NCBI GenBank assembly: GCA_022448365.1
Contig: JAKVCS010000001.1
Span: forward strand, 310,001 to 374,000
Reading direction: 5' to 3'
Length of the DNA stretch: 64,000 bases
DNA from: Saccharospirillaceae bacterium
GTDB taxonomy: Bacteria > Pseudomonadota > Gammaproteobacteria > Pseudomonadales > Oceanobacteraceae
Shown: in pieces, positions 35,293 through 44,703 of the stretch
Layout of the letters: every line of letters begins with the position of its first letter
How positions within the stretch are numbered: position 1 is the first letter of the stretch
Translations under genes and position numbers: made by a program
The notes under the pieces: model-generated
What the model was told of the DNA's origin: nothing
The model's input: the letters and a program-made list of their open reading frames with translations, nothing else
Databases searched by the model: none

Positions 35293-35976
35293 ATGAAACC
35301 TATTGATTCCAGTGATGATCAAAACCACCAGGCACCAGACCAGCAACAAGCTCTGGGTGATCTGGACGTTATTCGTCAGCTGCTGGCCAGTTATTTGTCC
35401 GACAGTAAGCGCAGCTCCGTTTATGAGCTGGTCAAATGGTTGCAGCAACCGGAACAGGCTATTTTTAACGAGGATGCCCTGAAAGATGCGTTAATGCTGT
35501 TCCGCTGCAATTTCTTCATCATGCACGCACTTTACCAATTGAGAAATCACTGGCTGAGTCTCGGCGTCGGGGAGCTATTGATCTCGGCACTGCATGTCCA
35601 GCTTGTACGGCAATCACCCGAACAGAAAACCGCAGAGCAACATTCTGCAATCAGCAGTAACTCACGAGATCTGGACTGTGCCGACCCACTACAGGCGTAT
35701 TATCTCGACCTCAATAATCTGTCGACCAGTCGTGAGGAAGTTGAACGGTTAATGGAGCAATTCTGGAAAAAGATGGCGCGACCGGATTACAGCAGCCATC
35801 AGGATGACGATCTGGCTACGCTGGAGCTGAAACCACCGGTATCTGCACGTGAAGTACGCCAGCAATATCGGCGCCTGGCGATGAAACATCACCCCGATCG
35901 GGGTGGTGACAGTTTGCGCTTCCGACAGATCAACGCGGCATTCCAACGTCTCAAGCAAGCACCCTTTTATCACTGA
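35293..35976 (+). CDS. DnaJ-related co-chaperone
   Basis: Protein of 227 residues with an N-terminal DNAJ-related domain (DVIRQLLASYLSDSKRSSVYELVKWLQ) and a C-terminal J domain. The J signature HPD is at residues 200-202 (MKHHPDRGGDSLRF), which stimulates DnaK ATPase. The J domain is at the end of the protein instead of the start, unlike classical DnaJ, and there is no Gly/Phe or zinc-finger domain. Client unknown. Confidence 0.88.
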   Translation: MKPIDSSDDQNHQAPDQQQALGDLDVIRQLLASYLSDSKRSSVYELVKWLQQPEQAIFNEDALKDALMLFRCNFFIMHALYQLRNHWLSLGVGELLISALHVQLVRQSPEQKTAEQHSAISSNSRDLDCADPLQAYYLDLNNLSTSREEVERLMEQFWKKMARPDYSSHQDDDLATLELKPPVSAREVRQQYRRLAMKHHPDRGGDSLRFRQINAAFQRLKQAPFYH

Positions 35977-36090
35977 AGATCCTAACCAGCCGATGTCTAA
36001 TACACGCACATCACTCGCAGACTGAAGTTACGAAAGTCGTTTGAGTCTTCTGCTATCATCTGTCAGAAATCACATTCGACAGAGAGAATT

Positions 36091-37164
36091 ATGCATTTTT
36101 CCCGGCTTTTCATTTTGCTTCTATCGACGCTGCTGCTGTCTCCGATATCTCAGGCACTGGTGATTCTTCAATATCATCATATTGATGCTACTACGCCACC
36201 GGTAACCAGTATTTCTCCAGACAATTTCGAACAGCACATGCAGCTGTTAGAGAGGGAGGGGATGCAGGTGGTTGATCTGGAAGCGGCTCTGCTGGCACTA
36301 CAAAATGGCGAAGCACTGCCACTTAAAGCCGTTGCGATCTCCTTTGACGATGCTTGGGAATCGATTTACCTGAATGCATTTCCATTACTGAAAAAGCGAA
36401 ATTGGCCCTTTACCATTTTTGTTAATACTCAGGCTGTGGACGAGAAGCACAAAAAAGTCGCCAGCTGGGAGCAGTTAGCTGACATGCAACAATTCGGTGG
36501 AACGATGGCAAATCACTCACATAGCCATCCGTATTTAATCGAAAAACCGACTGATCTGTCGTTGGATGAATGGTTAACCAAAGAAGTCATCGAGCCGGAA
36601 AAGCGCATTCAGAAAAAGCTGGGCGTCAGTCATAAAATGCTGGCTTACCCCTATGGTGAATTTAATACCGATATTGCCGACTGGCTGAAGAAAAAAGGTT
36701 ATATCGCCTTTGGTCAACAATCAGGTCCGGTTGGTAAACACTCACATTTCCAGGCATTACCGCGTTTTCCAGCGGCCGGGATCTACGCTAACCCAAAAAC
36801 ACTAAAAACCAAGTTAAAAACTCTGGCATTTCCAATTACGTCCGAGCAACTGGTTGACCCTGTTCTGGCTGAAAATAATCCACCAGAATTAACCGTAAGT
36901 TTTGTTTCTAACGATTTATATCGATCTCAGATTCAGTGCTTTGCCAGCGGCGAAGGTGCAATTAAAACTGAGGCTAAAGCCCAAAAGATCTTAAACCCGG
37001 AAACGGGTAAAGAAGATCAACACATCCGTATCGTCACCCAGGCTGAAAAACCAATAACAGCAGGCCGCGGTCGATACAACTGCACGGCGGCCAGTAAAAA
37101 GCATAAAGGTTTTTATTACTGGTATTCTCAGGTATGGATTAACACTGACGTTAAAAAACGCTGA
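36091..37164 (+). CDS. Polysaccharide deacetylase family protein
   Basis: Exported protein of 357 residues. A signal peptide (about 1-22) leads into a NodB-type carbohydrate esterase 4 domain: SFDDAWESIY with the metal/catalytic Asp residues, and MANHSHSHPYL with the metal-binding His pair. A beta-rich C-terminal domain (about 255-357) has no known family. It may deacetylate a surface or cell-wall glycan. No polysaccharide gene is adjacent, so the substrate is unclear. Confidence 0.87.
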   Translation: MHFSRLFILLLSTLLLSPISQALVILQYHHIDATTPPVTSISPDNFEQHMQLLEREGMQVVDLEAALLALQNGEALPLKAVAISFDDAWESIYLNAFPLLKKRNWPFTIFVNTQAVDEKHKKVASWEQLADMQQFGGTMANHSHSHPYLIEKPTDLSLDEWLTKEVIEPEKRIQKKLGVSHKMLAYPYGEFNTDIADWLKKKGYIAFGQQSGPVGKHSHFQALPRFPAAGIYANPKTLKTKLKTLAFPITSEQLVDPVLAENNPPELTVSFVSNDLYRSQIQCFASGEGAIKTEAKAQKILNPETGKEDQHIRIVTQAEKPITAGRGRYNCTAASKKHKGFYYWYSQVWINTDVKKR

Positions 37165-37180
37165 TTTTTAGTCAAGCGAA

Positions 37181-37885
37181 TCAGAGAACGTTTGCAGATG
37201 CCTGTTGCAGGCGTTTCTCGCGCTGGCGCCAGTCCGGCAGTGCTTCACTCATCAGCGACTTAAATCCTGTACCGTGATCAAAATGTTTCAAGTGACACAA
37301 CTCATGCACCACCACCAGCTCGATCAGCTCAGCCGGTAATTGCATCAGTCCCAGGTTAAGGTTGATATAACCACGTTGGGATAAACTTCCCCAGCGGGTT
37401 TTCATCTTCTTCACTCTCAACGTCGGCTGCCGGTTCGCGAAGCGGCTGAAAAACGGCCACCAGTGATCAATTTGTTGCTGGAAGTAGGCGCGCGCCTGGG
37501 GCCTTAACCAGTTATCCATGGCGTCACGTACATCAATAAAGTTCCAGTCATGAGGCACCCACACCTGATTGTCGGTGACCAGGAACTCATCCAGCGCACT
37601 GGTCTGAATGGGATATTCCTTTCCCAGAATTGAAAAACTTTCCAATGCCTGCTGTTGGCGCTGTAACGCACCGGCTCGCTGACGCTTCAGCCAGGCTTCA
37701 TTCATTTTCACAAATGCCAGTACGTCATTTTTCGCGCACCCCAGAGGAATACGCAGGTCGACCTCACCCTGCTCGTTAATTTGCAGCCGCATACTTTTGC
37801 GTTTCATGGCACTAATGAGCAGTTTTACCGGCTCACCATCAATATCCAGCCACATTTGTTGTTGATACGATTTTCGCGCGCCCAT
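37181..37885 (-). CDS. YgjP-like M48-type metallopeptidase domain protein
   Basis: Protein of 234 residues with the zinc motif HELCHLKHFDHG (HExxH with a third His downstream), the DUF45/YgjP signature. The core sequence includes RVKKMKTRWGSLSQRGYINLNLGLM. It is found as a single copy in many proteobacteria; function is not established. It is convergent with the deacetylase gene after 17 bases and divergent from the UPF0149 gene. Confidence 0.88.
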   Translation of the reverse strand: MGARKSYQQQMWLDIDGEPVKLLISAMKRKSMRLQINEQGEVDLRIPLGCAKNDVLAFVKMNEAWLKRQRAGALQRQQQALESFSILGKEYPIQTSALDEFLVTDNQVWVPHDWNFIDVRDAMDNWLRPQARAYFQQQIDHWWPFFSRFANRQPTLRVKKMKTRWGSLSQRGYINLNLGLMQLPAELIELVVVHELCHLKHFDHGTGFKSLMSEALPDWRQREKRLQQASANVL

Positions 37886-37923
37886 AAGCCTGTTAGGATT
37901 GCCTGCAAATTCAGGAGTATTGT

Positions 37924-38499
37924 ATGTCTGACCTCAACAGTATCCCAGCTTTAACTGAAGATGAGCTGGAAACCCTCGGCGTTTTGCTGGAAACAGAAGC
38001 AGAACGTCAAGACAGTTTCGATTTTTTTGCCGTTCACGGTCTCATAACCGCCCTGCTCTCTGGCCCGAATGAGTTCGATATTCGCCAGGTATGGGATTGT
38101 GCATTTGACGAACAATTAGGTTTCAGTAAAGAGCAGAAAGTCCAGGTTAACGAGCTGATGTTAAAACTCAGCAAAGAAATCCAGGCCTGGTTAGATTCCG
38201 GACAGGATTTCCCGGTACCCGCCGACCTGACTCTGGTCGATGACGAAGAGGAAGAGCCCCCTCTTGAAAGCTGGGCCATCGGCTATATGACAGCAGTGAT
38301 GCTGCAGGAAGAAGACTGGTACGCCGAACACGAGGAGAAGGTCGCTGAGTGTCTGTTCCCGATCATGTATGCCTCCGGTCTGTTTTCAGATGAACCGGAA
38401 ATGGCTGACATCGACGAAGACGTGGAATTGTCTGATCAGATGTGTGGCAATATTCCAGCCGCCGTCATTCAGGTGTATTTGCAGCTGCACAGCAAGTAA
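37924..38499 (+). CDS. UPF0149 (YecA/YgfB) family protein
   Basis: Protein of 191 residues with the UPF0149 fold: ELETLGVLLETEAERQDSFDFFAVHGLITALLSGP, and a WAIGYMTAVM helix later. Acidic overall, with a poly-Glu run in the middle (DDEEEEPP). It lacks the C-terminal SEC-C zinc motif found in YecA. Function unknown. A strong terminator follows its stop. Confidence 0.88.
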   Translation: MSDLNSIPALTEDELETLGVLLETEAERQDSFDFFAVHGLITALLSGPNEFDIRQVWDCAFDEQLGFSKEQKVQVNELMLKLSKEIQAWLDSGQDFPVPADLTLVDDEEEEPPLESWAIGYMTAVMLQEEDWYAEHEEKVAECLFPIMYASGLFSDEPEMADIDEDVELSDQMCGNIPAAVIQVYLQLHSK

Positions 38500-38521
38500 G
38501 CCAGGCCAGTACGTCATCATG

Positions 38522-38558
38522 AAAAAGCCCCTGCCAGCCAAACTGACAGGGGCTTTTT
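38522..38558. terminator. Bidirectional intrinsic terminator
   Basis: A 12-base stem (AAAAAGCCCCTG with its complement) between the convergent UPF0149 and PstS-OmpA genes, with A-tracts at one end and T-tracts at the other, so it can work on both strands. Confidence 0.9.
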
Positions 38559-38577
38559 ATATTGATGATCCGCTTGC

Positions 38578-39954
38578 TCAGTCTGCCGCTGCAATCGCTC
38601 CAGAATCGCGCAACCATACTTCCACCCGCCGGTTTTTCATTCGGCCCTCGCTGCGGTTAATGGATGCCACCGGTAAATATTCCCCATAGCCAACTGACTG
38701 TTTCGGATAAATACCATTGCGAACCAGCTCTCGTCGTACTGCCATGGCACGAAGTTTCGATAATAACTTGGCACGTTTTTCCGTTTTCTTCTTGTCTCCG
38801 AAACCGATCAACAGCACTTCACGCTGCTTTTGTGACTGCAGATAATCCACCAGCCGTTCAATATCTTTCAGTGCTTTATTATCAAGCTTGGCACTGCCCT
38901 GTTTAAAACGGAAATTAATCGTCAGGCGCTGAGAATCCGAAGTTAGTTCCCTAAAATCCTGAGGAAGATCGGCATAAAATTCTGGCGTGACCGCTTTTAG
39001 TTCCTGCGAGATAAAGCCGGTATCCGCAACAATTTTCTGACCCGCATCGTGCAGAGCGAACTCGATAAACTCCGTGGCATACTGATTGTCGGATGCACCC
39101 GGTGTGTACATGAACAACCGGCGAGCTAACGCATAGTCCTCGGTAGCAACAGTCAATTTATTCGGTAGCAGTGCTTTAGCACTGCCGTCCGATACAGCAA
39201 TCAGCTTGGCGCTGCGCACCGAGGCTAAACCAACAAAACCGATACCGGCGATATCCCCGGCGACCGTATCTGAAAGCGCGTCGTTAGACTCGAATCGCTG
39301 TGCACTGTCGATCAGCTTCTTTTGCTTCCCCAGCACCATGCCGTTGAATGAATCCCAGGTACCGGATTTATCATCACGTGCATACACATTAATTGGCCCC
39401 GGCTTACCGCCCAGCTCAGACCAATCCTGATAACCACCGGAAAATATCTCAGCGATTTCGTTGACACTCAGATCCTGAATCGGATTCTCCGGATTAATAA
39501 TGATTGCCAGACCATCAATGCCAACAATGTGCTCACTCTGGGGGGCACGCATGTCGGCACTGTCTTTAAGCAGGTTGAATTCTTTGTCTTTAACCGGGCG
39601 TGAGGCAGCAGCGATATCAGCTGCGCCTGAAGCTAAACCTTTAAAACCGGTGCCGGAACCATGAGCAGCGACAGCGATATACACCTGAGTACGACTGTCA
39701 CGCACAAAAGCGCTTATCACCTTCTCATTCTCAACAGCACTCTCCTGCACCTCAATTCGCTCAGCACCTTTGCGGCGCAAATACTCTTTCACAAGGTTCG
39801 GAGCCAGAGCCGCACCAATCGTATTGGAGCCCTGTATCGTAAACAGTGTTGTCTCGCCATCGATCGGCAAATCACGGAATTCGGATACAACAGCCTGTGC
39901 CGCTGACAGCCCGAAAGAACAAATAAGAATGGTTAAAACACGCAGGAATTTCAT
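38578..39954 (-). CDS. PstS-like substrate-binding protein fused to OmpA domain
   Basis: Exported protein of 458 residues. After a signal peptide (about residues 1-21, MKFLRVLTILICSFGLSAAQ) comes a phosphate-binding PBP-like domain (TIQGSNTIGAALAPNL, AHGSGTGFKGLASGAADIA, and KSGTWDSFNGMVL), then an OmpA C-terminal peptidoglycan-binding domain from about residue 340 (FKQGSAKLDNKALKDIERLVDYL and GYGEYLPVASINRSEGRMKNRRVEVWL). The fusion would hold a phosphate-binding module at the cell wall. No pstCAB or phoU genes are nearby. The start is set at 39954 by the signal peptide. Confidence 0.88.
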   Translation of the reverse strand: MKFLRVLTILICSFGLSAAQAVVSEFRDLPIDGETTLFTIQGSNTIGAALAPNLVKEYLRRKGAERIEVQESAVENEKVISAFVRDSRTQVYIAVAAHGSGTGFKGLASGAADIAAASRPVKDKEFNLLKDSADMRAPQSEHIVGIDGLAIIINPENPIQDLSVNEIAEIFSGGYQDWSELGGKPGPINVYARDDKSGTWDSFNGMVLGKQKKLIDSAQRFESNDALSDTVAGDIAGIGFVGLASVRSAKLIAVSDGSAKALLPNKLTVATEDYALARRLFMYTPGASDNQYATEFIEFALHDAGQKIVADTGFISQELKAVTPEFYADLPQDFRELTSDSQRLTINFRFKQGSAKLDNKALKDIERLVDYLQSQKQREVLLIGFGDKKKTEKRAKLLSKLRAMAVRRELVRNGIYPKQSVGYGEYLPVASINRSEGRMKNRRVEVWLRDSGAIAAAD

Positions 39955-40104
39955 CGCCTGTGGACGCCCATTTAAAATTTCCGGGCAGTGTATGACGTAT
40001 TTATGACAATGCAATGACACATGTCATTGAGGAGGACTCTGCCAACCCCCCTTTTGCCCACCGTTTCAGTGGGCAGTTGCTGGCTGATATCCGGCAGTGA
40101 ACGC

Positions 40105-40755
40105 TCAGCGGTTCTTGATAAATGACAGCTCAGCACTCTGATATCGATCATTGGTCAGCAGCTTTTGCATGTTTTTCATGGTGTTGTACGGAGTGTCTAC
40201 CACCACGCTGTTGGCCAACCAGGATGGCAGGCCGCCATTTGGCTCTGCATGGACTTCATACACGATATCCACCAAACCCTCTGAGTTTGGCGTGAAACTC
40301 CAGAACCCTTTCATGGTCGTGATGCGAATGTAATCGTCGTTTGCCGGGAATACGTCGTTGCGCGCTTCAACATCAACGCGCACAGCAAGCGTTTTCGGGT
40401 CTTGCGTGGCCAGGCTGTGAACCACCGTATCACGATCAGAAACCGGCCATGGTGCTTTAGTGATCATGTAAGAGATGGCTTCGCCGGGTTTTATGTCGTC
40501 AATGATCTCCAACACACCGCAATTATGCATCCACTCAGGCGCGCGCTTGGTATCCTCGATCAGGGCTACAGGTGCAGTTAGCGTGGTTTTAAAGCTCATT
40601 TCGCCACGAAACGCCTTCAGATCCGAACCCTCCACTTCCCGGGTGAATACTCGGATACCACGCTCTTCATCTTCCTTCTCTAACTGCCATTGGTTCTCAG
40701 CAATAGCAACATAGCTGAACAGCAGGCCGACAAGGCCGGTTAAAACATACTTCAT
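40105..40755 (-). CDS. START-domain lipid-binding protein
   Basis: Exported protein of 216 residues. A signal peptide (MKYVLTGLVGLLFSYVAIAE) precedes a START-type domain: WQLEKEDEERGIRVFTREVEGSDLKAF, then WPVSDRDTVVHSLAT and GLVDIVYEVHAEPNGGLPSWLAN. START folds bind lipids or sterols in a hydrophobic tunnel. Ligand unknown. The start is set at 40755 by the signal peptide; the longer frame has an extra 43 basic residues. Downstream of bolA in the same orientation. Confidence 0.85.
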   Translation of the reverse strand: MKYVLTGLVGLLFSYVAIAENQWQLEKEDEERGIRVFTREVEGSDLKAFRGEMSFKTTLTAPVALIEDTKRAPEWMHNCGVLEIIDDIKPGEAISYMITKAPWPVSDRDTVVHSLATQDPKTLAVRVDVEARNDVFPANDDYIRITTMKGFWSFTPNSEGLVDIVYEVHAEPNGGLPSWLANSVVVDTPYNTMKNMQKLLTNDRYQSAELSFIKNR

Positions 40756-40831
40756 TGTTATTCTCGCGATGGAATGTGCCGGGCAGTGTGCCAGACTTGC
40801 CAGATGGCGACACTGTCCGTAGCGGCGGACC

Positions 40832-41146
40832 TTATCCGCCTTTGCTGCCACCAAGGCAATTCGGCGAATCCGGAACCTGGCCACTTTGTTGCCACTCTTG
40901 TGGGGTGTAGAGATGTAAGGCCAGTGCGTGCACCGGCCCTGCTAATTCCTCAGCTAGCACGCCGTAAATCAACTGATGACGAGCAACTGGGCGCTTGCCG
41001 TCGAACTGATTACTCACCACGGTCAGTTTGAAGTGCGAATCAGTCGCCGGGCCAGAGTGCATATGACTTTCATTGGCAATTTCCAGAAATGCTGGCTCAA
41101 GATGTTGTAGCTTAAGGTTGATGGTATGTTCTATTGAAGCGGACAT
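40832..41146 (-). CDS. bolA: BolA-family protein
   Basis: Small protein of 104 residues. The BolA fold is clear: HLEPAFLEIANESHMHSGPATDSHFKLTVVS, QFDGKRPVARHQLIYGVL and a C-terminal VHALALHLYTP strand. The conserved His residues can coordinate an iron-sulfur cluster together with a monothiol glutaredoxin, and BolA also acts as a morphology and stress regulator in E. coli. GGAG lies before the ATG. The C-terminus ends in a glycine-rich GGSKGG tail. Confidence 0.92.
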   Translation of the reverse strand: MSASIEHTINLKLQHLEPAFLEIANESHMHSGPATDSHFKLTVVSNQFDGKRPVARHQLIYGVLAEELAGPVHALALHLYTPQEWQQSGQVPDSPNCLGGSKGG

Positions 41147-41276
41147 AGGGTTCTCCGGCACATAAATCACGCACTATAAATCATCCGCTAGTGGTTGCAC
41201 AAAACCTCTGTAAGCATATACAGTAACTGTGAAATTTTTGTTGAACCAATTCAGGCCATTGCCAGGACCCCATTAC

Positions 41277-41924
41277 ATGCAGGATATCGATATCACCAGC
41301 ACTCAATCTCTTATCGACCGTTACTACGAGGAAGAAAAAGCTCAGCGCGAAATGGAGCAAACGCTGGCCAGCGTAACCACGCGCCTGGATGCCAGCGACC
41401 TGGCAATGTTGTCGATTATCTCAAAACGCTTTCGCAAAACCCGCGAAGAAGTCGCTCAGGAAATATTGTCCAGCGCATTGGTCGATCTGTTTGCCCGCGT
41501 CGATGCCAGTGAGCGTAAACTGATGGCACGTGATGCCGACGATGCGGCCAAATCCATTGCCAACGAAATTGCGGAAGAGAACGGCGTTCACAGTATTGAG
41601 TTTAAGGGCGGGGCCTGGGGTAACCATGATCGTGCAGTCACAAAACTCGAACGAAAGAAGGCCAAACAGGACGAAGAAGCAGAGGCCAACTTTGAAAAGG
41701 CTGTGGCTGAACGCGTTGCAGCAGCTGTGGCAGCCGAACAAAGCGAACCGCAAGCGGCCGATGAGACAGCGGAGGTTGAGGAAACCAGTCAGTACGCTGA
41801 AACAGCTGCCATCGATAAGACACCGGCTGCTGTTGAAACTCAGGTAGAAGAAGATAGCCAAGCGACTGCCGCAGAAATGGCTGACGAGAAATCAGAAGCT
41901 CCGGCTTCAATGTTTGCCGGCTAG
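41277..41924 (+). CDS. Hypothetical protein with acidic tail
   Basis: Protein of 215 residues. The N-terminal 100 residues are helical and charged (TSTQSLIDRYYEEEKAQREMEQ, then SIISKRFRKTREEVAQEIL). The C-terminal 90 residues are a Glu/Ala-rich low-complexity tail, probably disordered. No known family. ATG at 41277 is preferred over a GTG at 41229 because AGGA precedes it and the added residues are unrelated. Ends at a clean terminator. Confidence 0.65.
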   Translation: MQDIDITSTQSLIDRYYEEEKAQREMEQTLASVTTRLDASDLAMLSIISKRFRKTREEVAQEILSSALVDLFARVDASERKLMARDADDAAKSIANEIAEENGVHSIEFKGGAWGNHDRAVTKLERKKAKQDEEAEANFEKAVAERVAAAVAAEQSEPQAADETAEVEETSQYAETAAIDKTPAAVETQVEEDSQATAAEMADEKSEAPASMFAG

Positions 41925-41962
41925 TCACTCATCAGCGATAGCGCTTACACGGCTGATAACGT

Positions 41963-41998
41963 TAACCTCCTCTTCATACGAAGCGGAGGTTATTTTTT
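41963..41998 (+). terminator. Intrinsic terminator
   Basis: Stem TAACCTCC/GGAGGTTA (41963-41970, 41985-41992), extended by CTTC/GAAG inside, followed by TTTTTT, after the acidic-tail gene. Confidence 0.85.
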
Positions 41999-42023
41999 AT
42001 CTGTCTGACGTTGATACGGCTGT

Positions 42024-42215
42024 TCACTTACGCCAGATACGTAACTCACGGAACTCACCCGGTCCGGCCTGCATCCACAAGACTTCGGTCTGATCTGAAA
42101 AAACGAATTTGTTTCCAACGAGAAACCCGGCACGACGACGTCCGGAAACGGTAGCAGAGGCCTGTCGCCCCTGCTGTTTGGCACTTTGGGCAAAATCATC
42201 AGGTAAGAGATCCAT
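42024..42215 (-). CDS. Small hypothetical protein
   Basis: A 63-residue protein starting MDLLPDDFAQSAKQQG. GGGAG lies eight bases before the ATG at 42215, so a start eight codons upstream is less likely. The centre is basic (GRRRAGF) and the rest is beta-prone. No family is recognised, but codon choice and the ribosome binding site support coding. Convergent with the acidic-tail gene. Confidence 0.6.
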   Translation of the reverse strand: MDLLPDDFAQSAKQQGRQASATVSGRRRAGFLVGNKFVFSDQTEVLWMQAGPGEFRELRIWRK

Positions 42216-42428
42216 AGGTCTGTCTCCCGTCAAACTCAACTTCCACCAGCGTAAGCCGGTTTTGTGACAATCCTGTGTCGCTGACTGCTAGGCCTGTTCT
42301 CTGTGGCGCCGTACCTGATTTCGGTACGATTATGAATAGCGTGAGTACAGCTTTAGCAGTTGCTCTACACAGGCCTTGCTTTACAATGTGCCGCCCTTTT
42401 CATCCATCGTCAATCGGAAATCGTCACT

Positions 42429-43346
42429 ATGGCAATCCACTGGTTCCCGGGCCATATGAACAAAGCCCGCAAAAAAATCGCCGAAGCCATGCCGGAAATC
42501 GATCTGGTGGTTGAGGTGCTCGATGCCCGTTTACCGTTTTCCAGCACCAATCCTCTGGTGGATGAACTCAGAGGCGACACCCCTTGTATTAAGATTCTCA
42601 ACAAGTCAGATCTGGCCGACCCGAAGGTTACCCAGCAATGGGTGAATTACTTTGGTAACCAACACAACACCCAGGCTATGCCGCTGGTTGCTGAAGACAA
42701 GAAGCAGGTTAAAAAGGTAATTCAGCTGTGTAAGAAACTGGGGAGTCGGCGTACAGAGAAAAAGCTGGCGATCCGCGTGATGATTATGGGTATCCCGAAC
42801 GTGGGTAAATCCACGTTGATTAATGCGCTTGCTGGTCGCCAGATTGCCCGCACTGGTAATGAGCCAGCAGTTACAAAAGCCAATCAAATGATCGACCTCA
42901 AGAACGGAGTGGTGTTATCCGACACCCCAGGCATCCTTTGGCCCAAATTCGAGAACGAAAAAAGCGGTTACCGACTGGCTGCCAGCGGCGCGGTCAAAGA
43001 TACCGCCATCGAGTACACCGATGTTGCGCACTTTGCATTAGGTTACTTACTGGAAGCCTATCAACAACCGCTGATGACACGATTCAAAATGAAAGCGCCG
43101 CCGGAGAATGCCGAGCAGGCTCTGAATACAATCGCCGCGAAGCGAGGCTGCTTGCGTCCGGGAGGCATTGCCGATCTGCACAAAGCGTCAGAACTGTGCC
43201 TTCACGAATTACGCTCAGGGAAGATTGGTTTGGTCTCACTGGAAACACCAGATATGGTCGAAACGGAATTAGCAGAGATTGAAGCCATCCGCATCGCTGC
43301 AATGGCAGCGGAAGAACAACAAAACGACAATGAGCAGAAGCGTTGA
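42429..43346 (+). CDS. ylqF: Ribosome biogenesis GTPase YlqF/RbgA
   Basis: GTPase of 305 residues with circularly permuted motifs: G4 NKSD (residues 59-62) comes before G1 GIPNVGKST and G3 DTPGILWP. Such enzymes act late in 50S ribosomal subunit assembly. The N-terminal signature MAIHWFPGHMNKARK fixes the start at 42429; the longer frame is discarded. The C-terminal region is helical and basic. Not in an obvious operon. Confidence 0.95.
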   Translation: MAIHWFPGHMNKARKKIAEAMPEIDLVVEVLDARLPFSSTNPLVDELRGDTPCIKILNKSDLADPKVTQQWVNYFGNQHNTQAMPLVAEDKKQVKKVIQLCKKLGSRRTEKKLAIRVMIMGIPNVGKSTLINALAGRQIARTGNEPAVTKANQMIDLKNGVVLSDTPGILWPKFENEKSGYRLAASGAVKDTAIEYTDVAHFALGYLLEAYQQPLMTRFKMKAPPENAEQALNTIAAKRGCLRPGGIADLHKASELCLHELRSGKIGLVSLETPDMVETELAEIEAIRIAAMAAEEQQNDNEQKR

Positions 43347-43466
43347 TCGGGTGGGCGATACTGTTTTCTGCTTCACAACCACCGCGATACGCTACTGACG
43401 AAACACAGAAGTATCAGGTGTTTATTGGACACTACCCGGTCTTTGTTTGTCGGTTTGCCAGTTAGC

Positions 43467-43910
43467 TTAATCCTGTTGCTGGATAACGCTATAAACCTGA
43501 TTGAAGATCAACCACTGCGGGTCTTCGTCAGCAACCACTTCAATCGGGTACAAACCTCTGTCTGTCGGAATGTCGTCCAGAGCGGTTTTCAGGCTTTCCA
43601 GATCTGTGCAGTAAATGATCCACTGATTGACCGCATCGTGGGTAATCATCATTGAGACAACGGCGTTTTCATTGGGTTCCAACGCTACCTGAAGACTCTG
43701 ATGAAACACCAGAATGCTTTGTTGTTCGCTGTCTGCCGGAAAACCGCTGCTTTCGTCCTGAGTGTCGGCGTGCCAGGCAATTTGAACACAGATGGGAAAC
43801 TTTTCCGATTCGGCAGCCAACTGCCAGTCTTCGCGGAACTGAATACTGATCGGCTTCCCGTTTAGATCTCCGGTTGCCCTTACCCAACGATTATTGACCA
43901 GCATGGTCAT
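43467..43910 (-). CDS. DUF695-like hypothetical protein
   Basis: Protein of 147 residues, mainly beta (SIQFREDWQLAAESEKFPICVQIAW, VVSMMITHDAVNQWIIYC). The layout resembles the DUF695 group, which has no known function. An alternative start is Met3. It is isolated between YlqF and DUF2489 genes, with roughly 100-260 bases without genes on either side. Confidence 0.65.
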   Translation of the reverse strand: MTMLVNNRWVRATGDLNGKPISIQFREDWQLAAESEKFPICVQIAWHADTQDESSGFPADSEQQSILVFHQSLQVALEPNENAVVSMMITHDAVNQWIIYCTDLESLKTALDDIPTDRGLYPIEVVADEDPQWLIFNQVYSVIQQQD

Positions 43911-44170
43911 TTTCCTTATTCGTTTTTCTGATCATTCAGAGTAACCAATATTAGGAAAAATGCCATAGATACACCGGCTTTTATACCCGACAGCCCGGTG
44001 ATTGATTTGCCAGACACCGTCAGGGAACACGTAACGACTGTGAATAAGACCAAAACAGACTTTTCGCCAGAATGCCAAACGAAGGGTGTTTATCCGGTAA
44101 AGACTAGCCTAGACGGTGCAACACTCGTCATAATAACGCCCTGTTTTGATTACGTGAACGAAATAACCTT

Positions 44171-44665
44171 ATGAGCCCCACTACCCTGTTTGCCATCGTT
44201 GGTCTGATCATCATCATTATACTCGCAGCCTATGCCTGGAATCTGGTTAAACAAGTAAAACAAGCTGAAGCCGACGTCGAACGTCAGCAACAGGAGGAGG
44301 CGGCAAAGGCGGCTCACAATCTCCGCCAGAAACAATTGGAACTGGTTAATGATATCCGCTTTGTTGCACGCTCGGTGCTGGAACAGCAATGTGAAATCAC
44401 CGAAGGCGTATTGCGTATCCATTATCTGATTTCAGGTCTGGATCCAGATGCATGGCAGCTACCAGAATTGACGCAACTGCGTAAGCACTACGAATCGACA
44501 CGATCAATGCCGATTCTTGATGAATATAAAAAGCTCAATAAGAAGCAGCAATTTAAGCTGGATACACAACGCTGGACGCTGGAAAGCGATAATAAAGAGG
44601 CGATCGAAAAGGATCTTCGCTGGCTGGTGACTTACTCTTTCCCGCAGGTTACGCTGCTGCAATAA
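44171..44665 (+). CDS. DUF2489 membrane-anchored protein
   Basis: Protein of 164 residues. One N-terminal membrane helix (residues 6-24, LFAIVGLIIIIILAAYAWN) is followed by a coiled coil of charged residues and a C-terminal domain (FVARSVLEQQCEITEGVLRIHYLISGL) that matches DUF2489. It is probably anchored in the inner membrane with a cytoplasmic domain. Function unknown. It precedes the YceI gene by 38 bases on the same strand and may be cotranscribed with it. Confidence 0.82.
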   Translation: MSPTTLFAIVGLIIIIILAAYAWNLVKQVKQAEADVERQQQEEAAKAAHNLRQKQLELVNDIRFVARSVLEQQCEITEGVLRIHYLISGLDPDAWQLPELTQLRKHYESTRSMPILDEYKKLNKKQQFKLDTQRWTLESDNKEAIEKDLRWLVTYSFPQVTLLQ

Positions 44666-44703
44666 TCCTGTTCTTAACTAAAACAAGTCGAGGGAAAGAA
44701 CCT

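Noticed and set aside
41990-42199. Alternative minus-strand frame over the 42024 gene
   Set aside because: It lacks a ribosome binding site and crosses the terminator; the frame at 42024-42215 has a good site.
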